NCBI GenBank assembly: GCA_006844705.1 | Contig: SPJS01000196.1 | Coordinates: 1 to 64,000 of the forward strand | Length of the DNA stretch: 64,000 nt | Direction of reading: 5' to 3' | Origin: Methylococcaceae bacterium | GTDB taxonomy: Bacteria > Pseudomonadota > Gammaproteobacteria > Methylococcales > Methylomonadaceae | In this document: positions 44,432 to 52,895 of the stretch, in pieces | How the letters are laid out: the number at the start of each line of letters is the position of its first letter | Position numbering within the stretch: position 1 is the stretch's first letter | The notes under the pieces: generated by a model | What the model was told of the DNA's origin: nothing | Databases searched by the model: none | What the model saw: only the letters and a program-made list of their open reading frames with translations | Translations under genes and position numbers: made by a program

Positions 44432-45826
44432 ATGAAGTCGAACAAAGATATAGCTGAATTAATGGATGAACCGGCCTGTGAGCATAACAAGAAGGAGAAA
44501 TCCGGTTGTGCCAAGCCCAAGCCTGGTTCTGCTGCAGGTGGGTGTGCTTTTGATGGTGCACAGATCGCCTTGTTGCCAATTGCCGATGTGGCGCATATTG
44601 TCCACGGACCGATTGCCTGCGCGGGCAGTTCATGGGATAACCGGGGTACGCGTTCTTCCGGTTCCGATTTATATCGGATCGGAATGACGACCGACATGAC
44701 CGAGCAAGATGTTGTCATGGGGCGCGGTGAAAAACGCTTATTGCATTCAATCAAACAGGCCGTGGATACCTATAGCCCACCAGCAGTATTCATTTATAAC
44801 ACCTGTGTCCCGGCATTGATCGGTGATGATATTGATGCCGTATGTAAAGCGGCTGAAGAAAAATGGGGTGTGCCGGTGGTGCCGATTGATTGTGCCGGTT
44901 TTTACGGCACCAAAAACCTGGGCAACCGCATCGCCGGTGATGCCATGGTTAAATATGTGATTGGTACCCGTGACCCCGATCCATTACCCCCCGAGATTAC
45001 GCCGGAAGGCATTAAAGTACACGATGTCAATCTGGTGGGTGAATACAATATTGCCGGAGAGTTCTGGCATGTGTTACCACTGCTTGATGAGCTGGGGCTG
45101 CGGGTATTATGTACCTTGTCCGGTGACGCCCGGTTCCGCGAAGTGCAGACGATGCACAAGGCGGAAGTCAACATGATGGTGTGTTCCAAAGCAATGGTAA
45201 ATGTTGCACGAAAGTTGAATCAGCAATACGGTACGCCATGGTTTGAAGGCAGTTTCTACGGTATTACAGATACCAGTCAGGCATTGCGTGATTTTGCCAA
45301 AAGTATTGGTGATGACGATTTGACAGCACGTACCGAAGCTCTGATTGTACGCGAAGAAGCGCGCATTCGTGCCGCGTTGGAACCATGGCGAGAACGTCTC
45401 AAAGGCAAACGTGTATTGCTCTATACCGGCGGTGTGAAAAGCTGGTCAGTGATCTCTGCTTTGCAGGATCTGGGCATGGTGGTGGTGGCGACCGGCACCA
45501 AAAAATCAACTGAAGAAGACAAGGCGCGTATCCGTGAGCTGATGGGTGAAGAGGCGTTGATGATTGAAGACGGCAGCCCGAAAGCCTTGTTAAAAGTAGT
45601 GGAAGATTACAAGGCGGATATTCTGATCGCCGGTGGCCGTAATATGTACACCGCATTGAAAGCGCGTATTCCATTCCTGGATATTAATCAGGAGAGAGAG
45701 TTTGGTTATGCCGGCTATGAAGGTATGCTGGAATTGGTCAGACAATTGGCACTGACGATGGAAAGTCCGGTGTGGCCGGCAGTACGTGCACCTGCGCCGT
45801 GGAAAGCGGCGAGGACGGTAGCATAA
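44432..45826 (+). CDS. nifE: Nitrogenase FeMo-cofactor scaffold protein NifE
   Basis: NifE with NifN forms the scaffold on which the FeMo-cofactor precursor is completed. The ATG at 44432 follows GAGAGG and gives 464 residues. Cluster and cofactor Cys lie in [18 protein letters not shown] (Cys38) and [16 protein letters not shown] (Cys63), with another in [17 protein letters not shown]. Also typical are [40 protein letters not shown] and [15 protein letters not shown]. The stop overlaps the nifN start (TAATG). It is transcribed from a sigma-54 promoter, so NifA-type control is expected. Confidence 0.96.
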   Translation: MKSNKDIAELMDEPACEHNKKEKSGCAKPKPGSAAGGCAFDGAQIALLPIADVAHIVHGPIACAGSSWDNRGTRSSGSDLYRIGMTTDMTEQDVVMGRGEKRLLHSIKQAVDTYSPPAVFIYNTCVPALIGDDIDAVCKAAEEKWGVPVVPIDCAGFYGTKNLGNRIAGDAMVKYVIGTRDPDPLPPEITPEGIKVHDVNLVGEYNIAGEFWHVLPLLDELGLRVLCTLSGDARFREVQTMHKAEVNMMVCSKAMVNVARKLNQQYGTPWFEGSFYGITDTSQALRDFAKSIGDDDLTARTEALIVREEARIRAALEPWRERLKGKRVLLYTGGVKSWSVISALQDLGMVVVATGTKKSTEEDKARIRELMGEEALMIEDGSPKALLKVVEDYKADILIAGGRNMYTALKARIPFLDINQEREFGYAGYEGMLELVRQLALTMESPVWPAVRAPAPWKAARTVA

Positions 45827-47229
45827 TGGCAGAGATTGAAAAGCGTAAAAAAGCCCTGTCGGTCAGTCCTCTTAAAGCCAGTCAACCGGTAGGGGGATCA
45901 CTGGCCACGTTAGGGTTTAACCGGGCGATGCCGATGCTGCATGGTTCGCAAGGCTGCACAGCATTCGCCAAAGTATTTTTCGTGCGCCATTTCCGTGAGC
46001 CGATTCCATTGCAGACGACAGCCATGGATCAGGGCAGCTCGGTGATGGGGGCTGATGAAAACGTGGTTGAAGGCATCAAGAACATTGCCGAGAAAAGCAA
46101 CCCTTCGCTGATTACGATTTTGACGACCGGTCTGGCGGAAACCCAGGGGTGCGATGTGCAACGTAATGTGCGTGAGTTTCGCAGTAAATACCCGCAGTAT
46201 GATCACGTCGCTGTTGTTGCCGTCAATACACCAGATTTTACCGGCTGTGTGGAAAGCGGTTATGCGCTGACCCTGACCGAAATCATCAAACAACTGGTGC
46301 CGGATGCTGAAACTGCCGCTACCAAACCGGGCCATCGCAAACGTCAATTGAATATTCTGGCGGGTTCCATGTTGACACCGGGGGATGTGGAAGCATTGAC
46401 CGATATAGTTGAGATGTTTGGCCTGCGTCCATTGTTTATTCCCAATGTGGCCAACTCTCTGGATGGTTCCTTAACCGATGATCCATTCTCCCCAGTCACT
46501 ATCGGTGGAACTGAAATTTCGGAATTGCAAACGGTGGGTGATGCTCTGGCAACTTTGGTGATAGGTTCATCCTTAGGCAAGGCCGCGGATGCTCTATTGG
46601 AAAAAACCGGCGTGCCGGATTACCGCATTGACCATCTTTACGGCTTGGCAGCCAATGACCAACTCATTTCGGCTTTACATGAAATCAGTGGAAATGAAGT
46701 GCCTGAGCGCATTGAACGCCAGCGCATGCAATTACAGGATGCTCTTCTGGATACGCATTTTATGTTAGGCCAGTTACGGGTGTCGATTGCGGGTGATGCT
46801 GATCAATTGTTGGGTTTTATAGATTTAGTCACGGAATCTGGAGGTGAAGTGGTAGCAGCCGTGACACCGGGAAATGCGCCAGCACTGAAAAAGATGCAGG
46901 TCGATACTATCAAGATTGGTGATCTTGAAGACCTTGAAAACATGGCCAAAGCAAACAAGGCGCAATTGCTGATAGGAAACTCCCATGCCGCGCATAGCTC
47001 AGAACGGTTGAATATTCCTATTTTGCGTGCCGGTTTTCCACAGTACGACATCATCGGTGGTTACCAGAAAACCTGGATCGGTTACCGCGGAACCCGTCAG
47101 GTCTTATTTGACCTGGCCAATCTGGTGATCAATTTCGCGCATGAAGATATTTCGGTGTATCACTCTATTTACGGGCAGAAACCTGCGCATGAAAAACAGG
47201 ATAGAGAGGCCGAAGCAACATGTCATTAA
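45826..47229 (+). CDS. nifN: Nitrogenase FeMo-cofactor scaffold protein NifN
   Basis: The start codon shares its first base with the nifE stop, giving 467 residues. NifK-like features include PLKASQPVGGSLATLGFN, LHGSQGCTAFAKVFFVRHF and REPIPLQTTAMDQGSSVMG, then ILTTGLAETQGCDVQRNVRE and VNTPDFTGCVESGYALTLTE. It works as an alpha2beta2 complex with NifE. The gene overlaps nifX by ten bases, consistent with a tightly coupled nifENX unit. Confidence 0.96.
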   Translation: MAEIEKRKKALSVSPLKASQPVGGSLATLGFNRAMPMLHGSQGCTAFAKVFFVRHFREPIPLQTTAMDQGSSVMGADENVVEGIKNIAEKSNPSLITILTTGLAETQGCDVQRNVREFRSKYPQYDHVAVVAVNTPDFTGCVESGYALTLTEIIKQLVPDAETAATKPGHRKRQLNILAGSMLTPGDVEALTDIVEMFGLRPLFIPNVANSLDGSLTDDPFSPVTIGGTEISELQTVGDALATLVIGSSLGKAADALLEKTGVPDYRIDHLYGLAANDQLISALHEISGNEVPERIERQRMQLQDALLDTHFMLGQLRVSIAGDADQLLGFIDLVTESGGEVVAAVTPGNAPALKKMQVDTIKIGDLEDLENMAKANKAQLLIGNSHAAHSSERLNIPILRAGFPQYDIIGGYQKTWIGYRGTRQVLFDLANLVINFAHEDISVYHSIYGQKPAHEKQDREAEATCH

Positions 47230-47705
47230 CCCGCAGAATGCACGTTGTGCAAAGTGATGAACAACAAACGCTTATGGACATATCATTAAAAGTAGCTTTT
47301 GCCAGTACCGATATGAAAACGGTCAACCAGCATTTCGGTTCCGCAAAATCATTTGCCATTTATGCCGTAAACCCCGACCAGGCCCAGTTTGTCGAAGCTG
47401 CCGAGTTTGGCATGCAAAAACAGGATGGTAATGAGGACAAGTTGCTCGCCAAGTTCGACCTTATCCATGACTGCGTGGCGGTGTACTGTCAGGCGGCCGG
47501 TGCTTCGGCAGTAAAACAATTAGTGGCCCGCGGCATTCAACCGGTGAAGGTGCAGGAGAACAGTCCTATTGAAGGGCTGGTGAAGGATTTGCAGGTAGAG
47601 CTGAAGTCCGGCCCTTCAAAATGGTTGGCTAGAGCGATTAAACAACAGACCACAGGTGATGACTCTCGCTTTGATGACATGGCGGAAGAAGAATGGGATG
47701 AATAA
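47220..47705 (+). CDS. nifX: NifX, FeMo-cofactor carrier
   Basis: The 161-residue protein belongs to the NifX/NafY cofactor-binding family. The core begins ISLKVAFASTDMKTVNQHFG with SAKSFAIYAV, then CVAVYCQAAGASAVKQLVAR and IQPVKVQENSPIEGLVKDLQ. The first ATG lies inside the end of nifN behind GAGAGG. A later ATG (codon 19) would remove a short leader. It binds NifB-cofactor or FeMo-co during transfer between NifB, NifEN and apo-nitrogenase. Confidence 0.93.
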   Translation: MSLTRRMHVVQSDEQQTLMDISLKVAFASTDMKTVNQHFGSAKSFAIYAVNPDQAQFVEAAEFGMQKQDGNEDKLLAKFDLIHDCVAVYCQAAGASAVKQLVARGIQPVKVQENSPIEGLVKDLQVELKSGPSKWLARAIKQQTTGDDSRFDDMAEEEWDE

Positions 47706-47761
47706 GCCTGTGACAAAGATACCCCTTAATTATTTTAATCACATCGTATCCGGAGATACCC

Positions 47762-48238
47762 ATGAGCAGTGTAGCTGAACTGGTTTTAGAAGAAACCGAC
47801 CCGTATATCGACAATGAATTTGTCAATGAAATGTTAAACCAGCTGAGAGCGCTGGATACCTATGATACCTATGAAGGCTGGTCAAAATCTAAAATTCTTG
47901 ATCCATTGGTGTTGACCAAGGAACGTAAAAGGGAAATTCCCGTCGTTGGAGATCCTGATGAAATTACGTTGGCGCGCGTAAAAGCCTATTACAACGCGAT
48001 GGCTACCATTATCGAAAAAAAATCCGGCTTGATGGCGGTACCGATGATTAATTTGACGCATGAAGGTTTTGGGCGTGCACTCGTCATGGTGGGCAAGCTG
48101 GTGGTCGTAGACAAAACATTGCGTGATATTCACCGTTTTGGTTTCCCCAGTCTGGAAAAGATGTGCGAACAAAGCGACAAGTTGATCAATAAGGCATCAG
48201 AGCTAATTGAGAAATACGGCGAAGTGGCCAGAGACTAG
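47762..48238 (+). CDS. NifX-associated nitrogen fixation protein (DUF269)
   Basis: The 158-residue soluble protein follows an ATCCGGAG site. It shows FVNEMLNQLRALDTYDTYEG, PVVGDPDEITLARVKAYYNA, TIIEKKSGLMAVPMINLTHE and FGRALVMVGKLVVVDKTLRD, the signature of the NifX-associated family that nearly always follows nifX. Its biochemical role is unresolved, though it is tied to FeMo-cofactor metabolism by context. Confidence 0.94.
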   Translation: MSSVAELVLEETDPYIDNEFVNEMLNQLRALDTYDTYEGWSKSKILDPLVLTKERKREIPVVGDPDEITLARVKAYYNAMATIIEKKSGLMAVPMINLTHEGFGRALVMVGKLVVVDKTLRDIHRFGFPSLEKMCEQSDKLINKASELIEKYGEVARD

Positions 48239-48247
48239 GAGAGATAG

Positions 48248-48466
48248 ATGACCCCGGAAGAATTGAAAGCACTTGAAAAAGCAGTCAAAAGAAATAAACG
48301 TCTGGCTGGCGAGAAAGCGATGGAATTACATGACCTGGTAGAAGACGGTTTGCCGGGCGCATATCTGCAATTAATGGATGTGGCGCAGGAAACTTTTGAT
48401 GCGTGTAAAGCCTGGGACGATGCCACCAAGACATTGCAGGCGGCACAAACTGAAGAAACCGCTTAG
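48248..48466 (+). CDS. CCE_0567-type small metalloprotein (DUF683-like)
   Basis: The 72-residue, highly helical protein begins MTPEELKALEKAVKRNKRLA, then GEKAMELHDLVEDGLPGAY, and ends with a second helix. It matches the small nif-cluster family usually placed between the DUF269 gene and the nif ferredoxin. Some members have been reported to bind metal ions. It starts nine bases after the previous stop. Confidence 0.85.
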   Translation: MTPEELKALEKAVKRNKRLAGEKAMELHDLVEDGLPGAYLQLMDVAQETFDACKAWDDATKTLQAAQTEETA

Positions 48467-48475
48467 GAGACGAAG

Positions 48476-48796
48476 ATGAGTGAAGAAACAATAACCGGCG
48501 TCACCTTTGGTGGCGAAGAGTGGACACCTTCGTTTGTGTCAGATTTAAACCAGTCCACCTGCATCGGGTGTGGACGTTGCTTTAAAGTTTGTCCGCGTGA
48601 CGTGTTTGATCTGGTAGAAAAGTCTGAAGTGATGGAAGCCGAAGAATTCGATGACGATTATGATGATTTTGATGACGATGAGGACAACAGCATGGTTATG
48701 AACTTGAAAAATCAGGCCGATTGCATCGGATGTGAAGCCTGTTCCAAAGTCTGTCCAAAGAGCTGTTTTACCCATCAACATAAAATAGCCGCATAG
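48476..48796 (+). CDS. fdxB: Nif-specific ferredoxin III
   Basis: The 106-residue ferredoxin carries two 4Fe-4S motifs, [16 protein letters not shown] (Cys29, 32, 35, 39) and [16 protein letters not shown] (Cys83, 86, 89, 93). They are separated by a long acidic linker: residues 54-70 are almost all Asp and Glu. The opening [15 protein letters not shown] is typical of nif ferredoxin III. It is expected to deliver electrons to the cofactor-maturation or nitrogenase machinery. The preceding GGAGA serves as its ribosome site. Confidence 0.92.
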   Translation: MSEETITGVTFGGEEWTPSFVSDLNQSTCIGCGRCFKVCPRDVFDLVEKSEVMEAEEFDDDYDDFDDDEDNSMVMNLKNQADCIGCEACSKVCPKSCFTHQHKIAA

Positions 48797-48806
48797 CGAG
48801 GATAAT

Positions 48807-49130
48807 ATGCCCAGACCAGAAAAACATGTCTTTGTTTGTACCCAGAACCGGCCGCAAGGTCATCCACGCGGCTCCTGTGCCGCCAGTGGTTGCGCCGATG
48901 TGATGAACGAGTTCATGAATGAAATTCAGAACCGCCAGTTGTTTGAAAAAATCGGCCTGACCAATACCGGGTGTATGGGACCTTGCATGATGGGGCCCAG
49001 CGTTTTGGTCTACCCGGAAGGTGTGATGTATGGTCAGGTGAAAAAGGATGATGTCAAAACCATTATAGAAGAGCATTTGGTGGGCGGTACACCCGTTGAA
49101 AAACTGATCGTCCCCAGTGAGGTCTGGTAA
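48807..49130 (+). CDS. Thioredoxin-fold [2Fe-2S] ferredoxin
   Basis: The 107-residue protein matches the Shethna-type [2Fe-2S] family found in nif clusters: HVFVCTQNRPQGHPRGSCA (Cys11, Cys24), NTGCMGPCMMGPSVLVYPEG (Cys56, Cys60) and VMYGQVKKDDVKTIIEEHL. In Azotobacter the related protein protects nitrogenase from oxygen or donates electrons. Which role applies here is not shown. It is two bases from the next gene. Confidence 0.88.
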   Translation: MPRPEKHVFVCTQNRPQGHPRGSCAASGCADVMNEFMNEIQNRQLFEKIGLTNTGCMGPCMMGPSVLVYPEGVMYGQVKKDDVKTIIEEHLVGGTPVEKLIVPSEVW

Positions 49131-49132
49131 TC

Positions 49133-49636
49133 ATGTCATCAGTCAGTATGCTGGAGGAAGCCGTTACCTTCAGCCCCAACATGCCGGTGGAAGTGAATAA
49201 GCTGTTGCAGGCGGCCGTTGTAGCCAGTCGCAGTGACAAGGCGCAAGCAGAGCAGTTATTCATTCAGGCCTATATGCTGGACAAGCATTGTCTGCAAACC
49301 TATTTTGCCTTGTATAAATTTTATTTTTATCAGGCAAAACTGGATGAAGCTGAGCAGTATGTCCTGGAAGGTTTGCAGGAGGCGTCCCGCCTGGGTGGGT
49401 TTCCTGCAGATTATCAGCAGTTGGCGGGTAATGCGGCAAAATGGAATATGTATGAAGACGAAATTTCTCTGTTTTATCTGTATACCCTGAAAGCATTGGC
49501 ATTTATCAAGCTGCGTCAGAAGCGCAATGCAGACGCAGGCACTATTCTGCACATCCTGCATACCCTTGATCCGGAAGACCGTTCCGGCTTTTCAGTCATC
49601 GTGCAACTGGCTGAGGCAGTGGAGGAAGAGGTATGA
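49133..49636 (+). CDS. Nif-cluster helical repeat protein, unknown
   Basis: The 167-residue protein is all-helical, with TPR-like pattern LEEAVTFSPNMPVEVNKLLQ, AEQLFIQAYMLDKHCLQTYF and ALYKFYFYQAKLDEAEQYVL. Later come YLYTLKALAFIKLRQKRNAD and LHTLDPEDRSGFSVI. The spacing suggests two or three tetratricopeptide-like helix pairs. It overlaps the next gene by four bases (ATGA). The location points to a role in nitrogenase assembly or regulation. No family name was recognised. Confidence 0.8.
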   Translation: MSSVSMLEEAVTFSPNMPVEVNKLLQAAVVASRSDKAQAEQLFIQAYMLDKHCLQTYFALYKFYFYQAKLDEAEQYVLEGLQEASRLGGFPADYQQLAGNAAKWNMYEDEISLFYLYTLKALAFIKLRQKRNADAGTILHILHTLDPEDRSGFSVIVQLAEAVEEEV

Positions 49637-50022
49637 GTGCAACCGCCCGGGAAGGACCATTAGTGCAGGCGATTCAAAGCCATCAGGAAATGGGGCAGAA
49701 TATTTGCCGTGCGATGTTGGAGAGCATCGTCAAAATAGGTTTTTCTGTGGCGGACATTGCTTCGGTGCCGGATTTTAGCAAAGCAGAATTTTCACTGGTG
49801 AAAGATCCTTACACTGCCAGCGAAAATCTGAAGGGTATCTGGTATGACCAACATAAACAGCGCATAGGCAATATACAGTTTTTGAGTGACGGTTCCTTTT
49901 ATGCTGAATACGATGTAGTCAAGCCGCATCCTCGCAAAAAGCAATGGTTTGTAGAAGGTGTTAATGCGTGGGGCAAGGAAGGCAAAATATCGGCTGAACC
50001 CAAATTGATCCAGGCGTTGTAA
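49633..50022 (+). CDS. Nif-cluster hypothetical protein
   Basis: The 129-residue soluble protein starts within the stop of the previous gene. The N-terminal half is helical (AIQSHQEMGQNICRAMLESI). The C-terminal half is strand-rich (GIWYDQHKQRIGNIQFLSDG, SFYAEYDVVKPHPRKKQWFV). I recognise no family. Strict translational coupling to the helical-repeat protein suggests that the two act together. Confidence 0.75.
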   Translation: MSATAREGPLVQAIQSHQEMGQNICRAMLESIVKIGFSVADIASVPDFSKAEFSLVKDPYTASENLKGIWYDQHKQRIGNIQFLSDGSFYAEYDVVKPHPRKKQWFVEGVNAWGKEGKISAEPKLIQAL

Positions 50023-50038
50023 CTCATGCTGAAAACGC

Positions 50039-51004
50039 ATGGATGATCCAAAGCGAATTTATGAATGTCTGCTGGATTATTGCAGTACCACAGCAATAAT
50101 TGATCAGGTCAGTATTGGCCTGGTGTGGACGATCTGTCGGTCGCAATTGTCTGGTAGACAACAATCCGGTTTGGCGATGACGCCGCAATCGCCTACCCGC
50201 ACCCTGCGCTGGCCGGGAACCTTGGTCAATAAACCGGTAAAGGATATTGCGCGCTGGGTATTACAGTGGGAACCCTATCAGGCTACCGTTGGAATGGCTG
50301 CGTTAAATAGCAGTATTAATGCATGCACACAAACCCCGCCAGGAATGTCATTGCATCCTCATCCGGGGGCAGCAAACCTGACAGTTTTTGAGCACTTTCT
50401 GCCACAACTTAAAGAAAAGAAAGTCGTCGTCATTGGTCATTATCCGGGGATAGAAGACTATATCGATAATTATGGTTGGCAGGTCGTTGAGCGTCAGCCT
50501 GCCGCGGGTGATCTACCAGACCCGGCCAGCGAATTTTTATTGCCCGAAGCCGACTGGGTGTTTCTATCTGCCAGTACCATTCCAAATAAAACCTTTCCTC
50601 GCCTTGCTCAATTAAGTCAGTCGGCGACTACCGTATTGATGGGGCCAACGGTTCCATGGCTGGCAGAATTACAAAGTTTTGGTGTGGACTATCTGGCCGG
50701 GGTTGAGGTGGTCAATGAGGATGCCCTTTTTCAGACCGCACAGGAAGGCGGTGGCGTACGTATATTTGAAACCGGCGTGCAATATAAAGTGATAGCGATA
50801 AATGACGAAGTGACTGCATCCTGGCTTAAACAGCAAATAGCGGAAACTTTTGCCGGTAAAGAGCGACTGAATCTGGTGATGGAACAATGGTATAGCGCAG
50901 GCAACAATGAGCGATTTCCACAGTATGCTGAATTGCAGGCTGTGAACCAAAAGTTGTCACGTCTGGATTTGGCTTATAAAAAAGTATGGGACAGGCTGGA
51001 GTGA
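50039..51004 (+). CDS. DUF364/DUF4213-like protein in nif cluster
   Basis: The 321-residue protein has an N-terminal part resembling the DUF4213 half (DQVSIGLVWTICRSQ, WEPYQATVGMAALNSSINA) and a C-terminal Rossmann-like DUF364 half. The latter shows KKVVVIGHYPGIEDYIDNYG, LLPEADWVFLSASTIPNKTF and TTVLMGPTVPWLAELQSFGV, then DYLAGVEVVNE. Such proteins have been suggested to handle heavy-metal chelates. The nif setting suggests Mo or Fe-S cofactor handling, which is inference. The ribosome site is weak. Confidence 0.8.
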   Translation: MDDPKRIYECLLDYCSTTAIIDQVSIGLVWTICRSQLSGRQQSGLAMTPQSPTRTLRWPGTLVNKPVKDIARWVLQWEPYQATVGMAALNSSINACTQTPPGMSLHPHPGAANLTVFEHFLPQLKEKKVVVIGHYPGIEDYIDNYGWQVVERQPAAGDLPDPASEFLLPEADWVFLSASTIPNKTFPRLAQLSQSATTVLMGPTVPWLAELQSFGVDYLAGVEVVNEDALFQTAQEGGGVRIFETGVQYKVIAINDEVTASWLKQQIAETFAGKERLNLVMEQWYSAGNNERFPQYAELQAVNQKLSRLDLAYKKVWDRLE

Positions 51005-51093
51005 ATACTAAGCAGATCATTTAGCTTCTCTGCCAGTTGAAAAAGACAATCGCATAGCGTGAATTAGAAATACAAAATTAATCGAGAAAAACG

Positions 51094-51516
51094 ATGAGCA
51101 ATAATCATTTGATTCTTTACTATCGGGGTGATATCAGTGCGTTGACATTATTTTGCCAGCAAGCGACCGGTAGTGTTTGTTTCCCGTCATTACCTGCACT
51201 TTCTGAAGTAGTGGAAGAAGATGACATGTCTGCGCTTGAAGTTATCAGTGTGCCAACCTTAGAGCTGAAAGCTATTCGCGAGCAATTGAAGCTGGATGAC
51301 GACTTTCTGGTGGCAGATACCGATTATTATCAGCAGGTGAGTACGCCAAAAGGCATTGTTAATGTTTATATGGCGCGCTTTAAGGTTTTGGATCCCCCGT
51401 ATCAGGAACTCTCTGCACATGATCTTGAATTAAAAACGATTACCGATTTGATGGGCCGTCCTCCGGCGGAAATGGAATTGTTGCGCCGGGCTTATTGTTG
51501 TTTGATTGAGGGCTGA
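51094..51516 (+). CDS. Nif-cluster hypothetical protein
   Basis: The 140-residue protein begins MSNNHLILYYRGDISALTLF and is acidic. It has FLVADTDYYQQVSTPKGIVN, VYMARFKVLDPPYQELSAHD and ITDLMGRPPAEMELLRRAYC. I recognise no family. Its stop is two bases from the GlcF-like gene, so the two are likely co-translated. The last segment (RPPAEMELLRRAY) looks like a helical interaction tail. Confidence 0.75.
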   Translation: MSNNHLILYYRGDISALTLFCQQATGSVCFPSLPALSEVVEEDDMSALEVISVPTLELKAIREQLKLDDDFLVADTDYYQQVSTPKGIVNVYMARFKVLDPPYQELSAHDLELKTITDLMGRPPAEMELLRRAYCCLIEG

Positions 51517-51518
51517 AG

Positions 51519-52796
51519 GTGGACAGCTTTGATTTTATGGATTTTGATAGCGGCAGCCAAAATGCTGAAATGCACTATCAAAATGGTCCGTATCTACCGG
51601 AAGCCTCTGATTGTATGCGTTGCGGTGTGTGTCTGAATTCATGCCCCACCTATCAATTGACACAGGATGAACAGGAAGGCCCGCGTCAGCGTGTGCAATC
51701 GCTCAGGCAGTTAATTCAACATCAGGAAACGCTGGATAGTCAAAAGGTAGAGCATCTACAAAATTGCATCCAGTGCCGCGCCTGTGAAGCAGTCTGTCCC
51801 AGCCAGATGGCGTATGCAGATTATTTTGAACGGGCGCAACAGCAATTAACTGAGCGGTCATTTTCTACGTGGGGAAAATGGGGGTTGCAACTGGTAGCCA
51901 GAAAAAAATTGCGCCGCATTTTGTTGCCCTGGATGAAGGTGTATCAATCGACAAAATGGCAATCCTGGTTAAGAAAAAGTGGTTTGTTTGACGGGTTAGG
52001 TCTGGCGCGAGCAGAAAATTATTTATCTGAACCTGAATCCACCTATTTGCATTCTGAATATACCGTTCAGGATGCACAAGGCAGTGTTGCCTTGTTTACC
52101 GGGTGTCTGGCTGAAGCATTTGATCGTAAAACCCTGGAAGATGCAATTAAATTGATTAATGCCTGTGGCTATAACGTCATAGTGTCTGATAGTCAGCAAT
52201 GTTGCGGTGCCATGCATTATCACAATGGTGATGTGGCGACGGCGAAAGATCTTATGCAGCAGAACATTGATGCGTTTGCCCGTTTGCCTTATGAAGCAGT
52301 GGTGTATTGTGCCACTGGTTGTGGCAGTCAGCTGACTGAATATTCACGCCTGATGCCGGAAAGTGAAAAAGCCGGTGATGTGGTAGCAAAAGTAATGGAA
52401 GTCAGCAGGTTTCTGAATCAGCACTGGCCTGATGATTTAACACCCAAGGCTGTGAATAGCGAGGTATGGTTACACCACCCCTGTAGTCAACGCAATGTGC
52501 TGAAAAACCAGCAGGATACTCTGCATTTGTTACAGCGAATCGGAGGGCAGCGTGTACAGGAATTGCCCGAAAATCACTTGTGTTGTGGTGCCGGTGGCAG
52601 TTATATGCTGACCCATCCTGAACAGGCGGATGCATTGCGTGACAGGAAGCTTGCACACTTAACGGATCAGCCACAAGCGATTCTGCTGAGTGCGAATTAT
52701 GGCTGTGCGCTTCATTTGACAAAGGGAAAGCACTCATCACCTCCAAAAATCATGCATCCTGTTTCATATTTGTCTCAGTGTCTGTTTTCAGAATAA
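51519..52796 (+). CDS. (Fe-S)-binding protein, GlcF-like
   Basis: The 425-residue protein starts at GTG after GAGGG. Two 4Fe-4S motifs are at the N-terminus, CMRCGVCLNSCPTYQ and CIQCRACEAVCPSQM. Two CCG domains follow, with CCGAMHYHNGD near 230 and CCGAGGSYMLTHPEQA near 350. This is the architecture of the glycolate oxidase Fe-S subunit. No glcD or glcE is present in the window, and it closes the nif operon. It may therefore serve as an electron-transfer module for nitrogen fixation rather than glycolate oxidation. The context assignment is uncertain. Confidence 0.85.
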   Translation: MDSFDFMDFDSGSQNAEMHYQNGPYLPEASDCMRCGVCLNSCPTYQLTQDEQEGPRQRVQSLRQLIQHQETLDSQKVEHLQNCIQCRACEAVCPSQMAYADYFERAQQQLTERSFSTWGKWGLQLVARKKLRRILLPWMKVYQSTKWQSWLRKSGLFDGLGLARAENYLSEPESTYLHSEYTVQDAQGSVALFTGCLAEAFDRKTLEDAIKLINACGYNVIVSDSQQCCGAMHYHNGDVATAKDLMQQNIDAFARLPYEAVVYCATGCGSQLTEYSRLMPESEKAGDVVAKVMEVSRFLNQHWPDDLTPKAVNSEVWLHHPCSQRNVLKNQQDTLHLLQRIGGQRVQELPENHLCCGAGGSYMLTHPEQADALRDRKLAHLTDQPQAILLSANYGCALHLTKGKHSSPPKIMHPVSYLSQCLFSE

Positions 52797-52895
52797 GGTT
52801 TTTGGGTATCTTCTATTACGTTATCGACGTTTGAGAAAAATATATTCGTTGATAAGCTATAGTAATTCCCATGTGAATAGTAATGAAAAATTGCC

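Noticed and set aside
45910..46347. Antisense frame inside nifN
   Set aside because: It is fully contained in a well-conserved gene on the other strand, with no motif or start signal.
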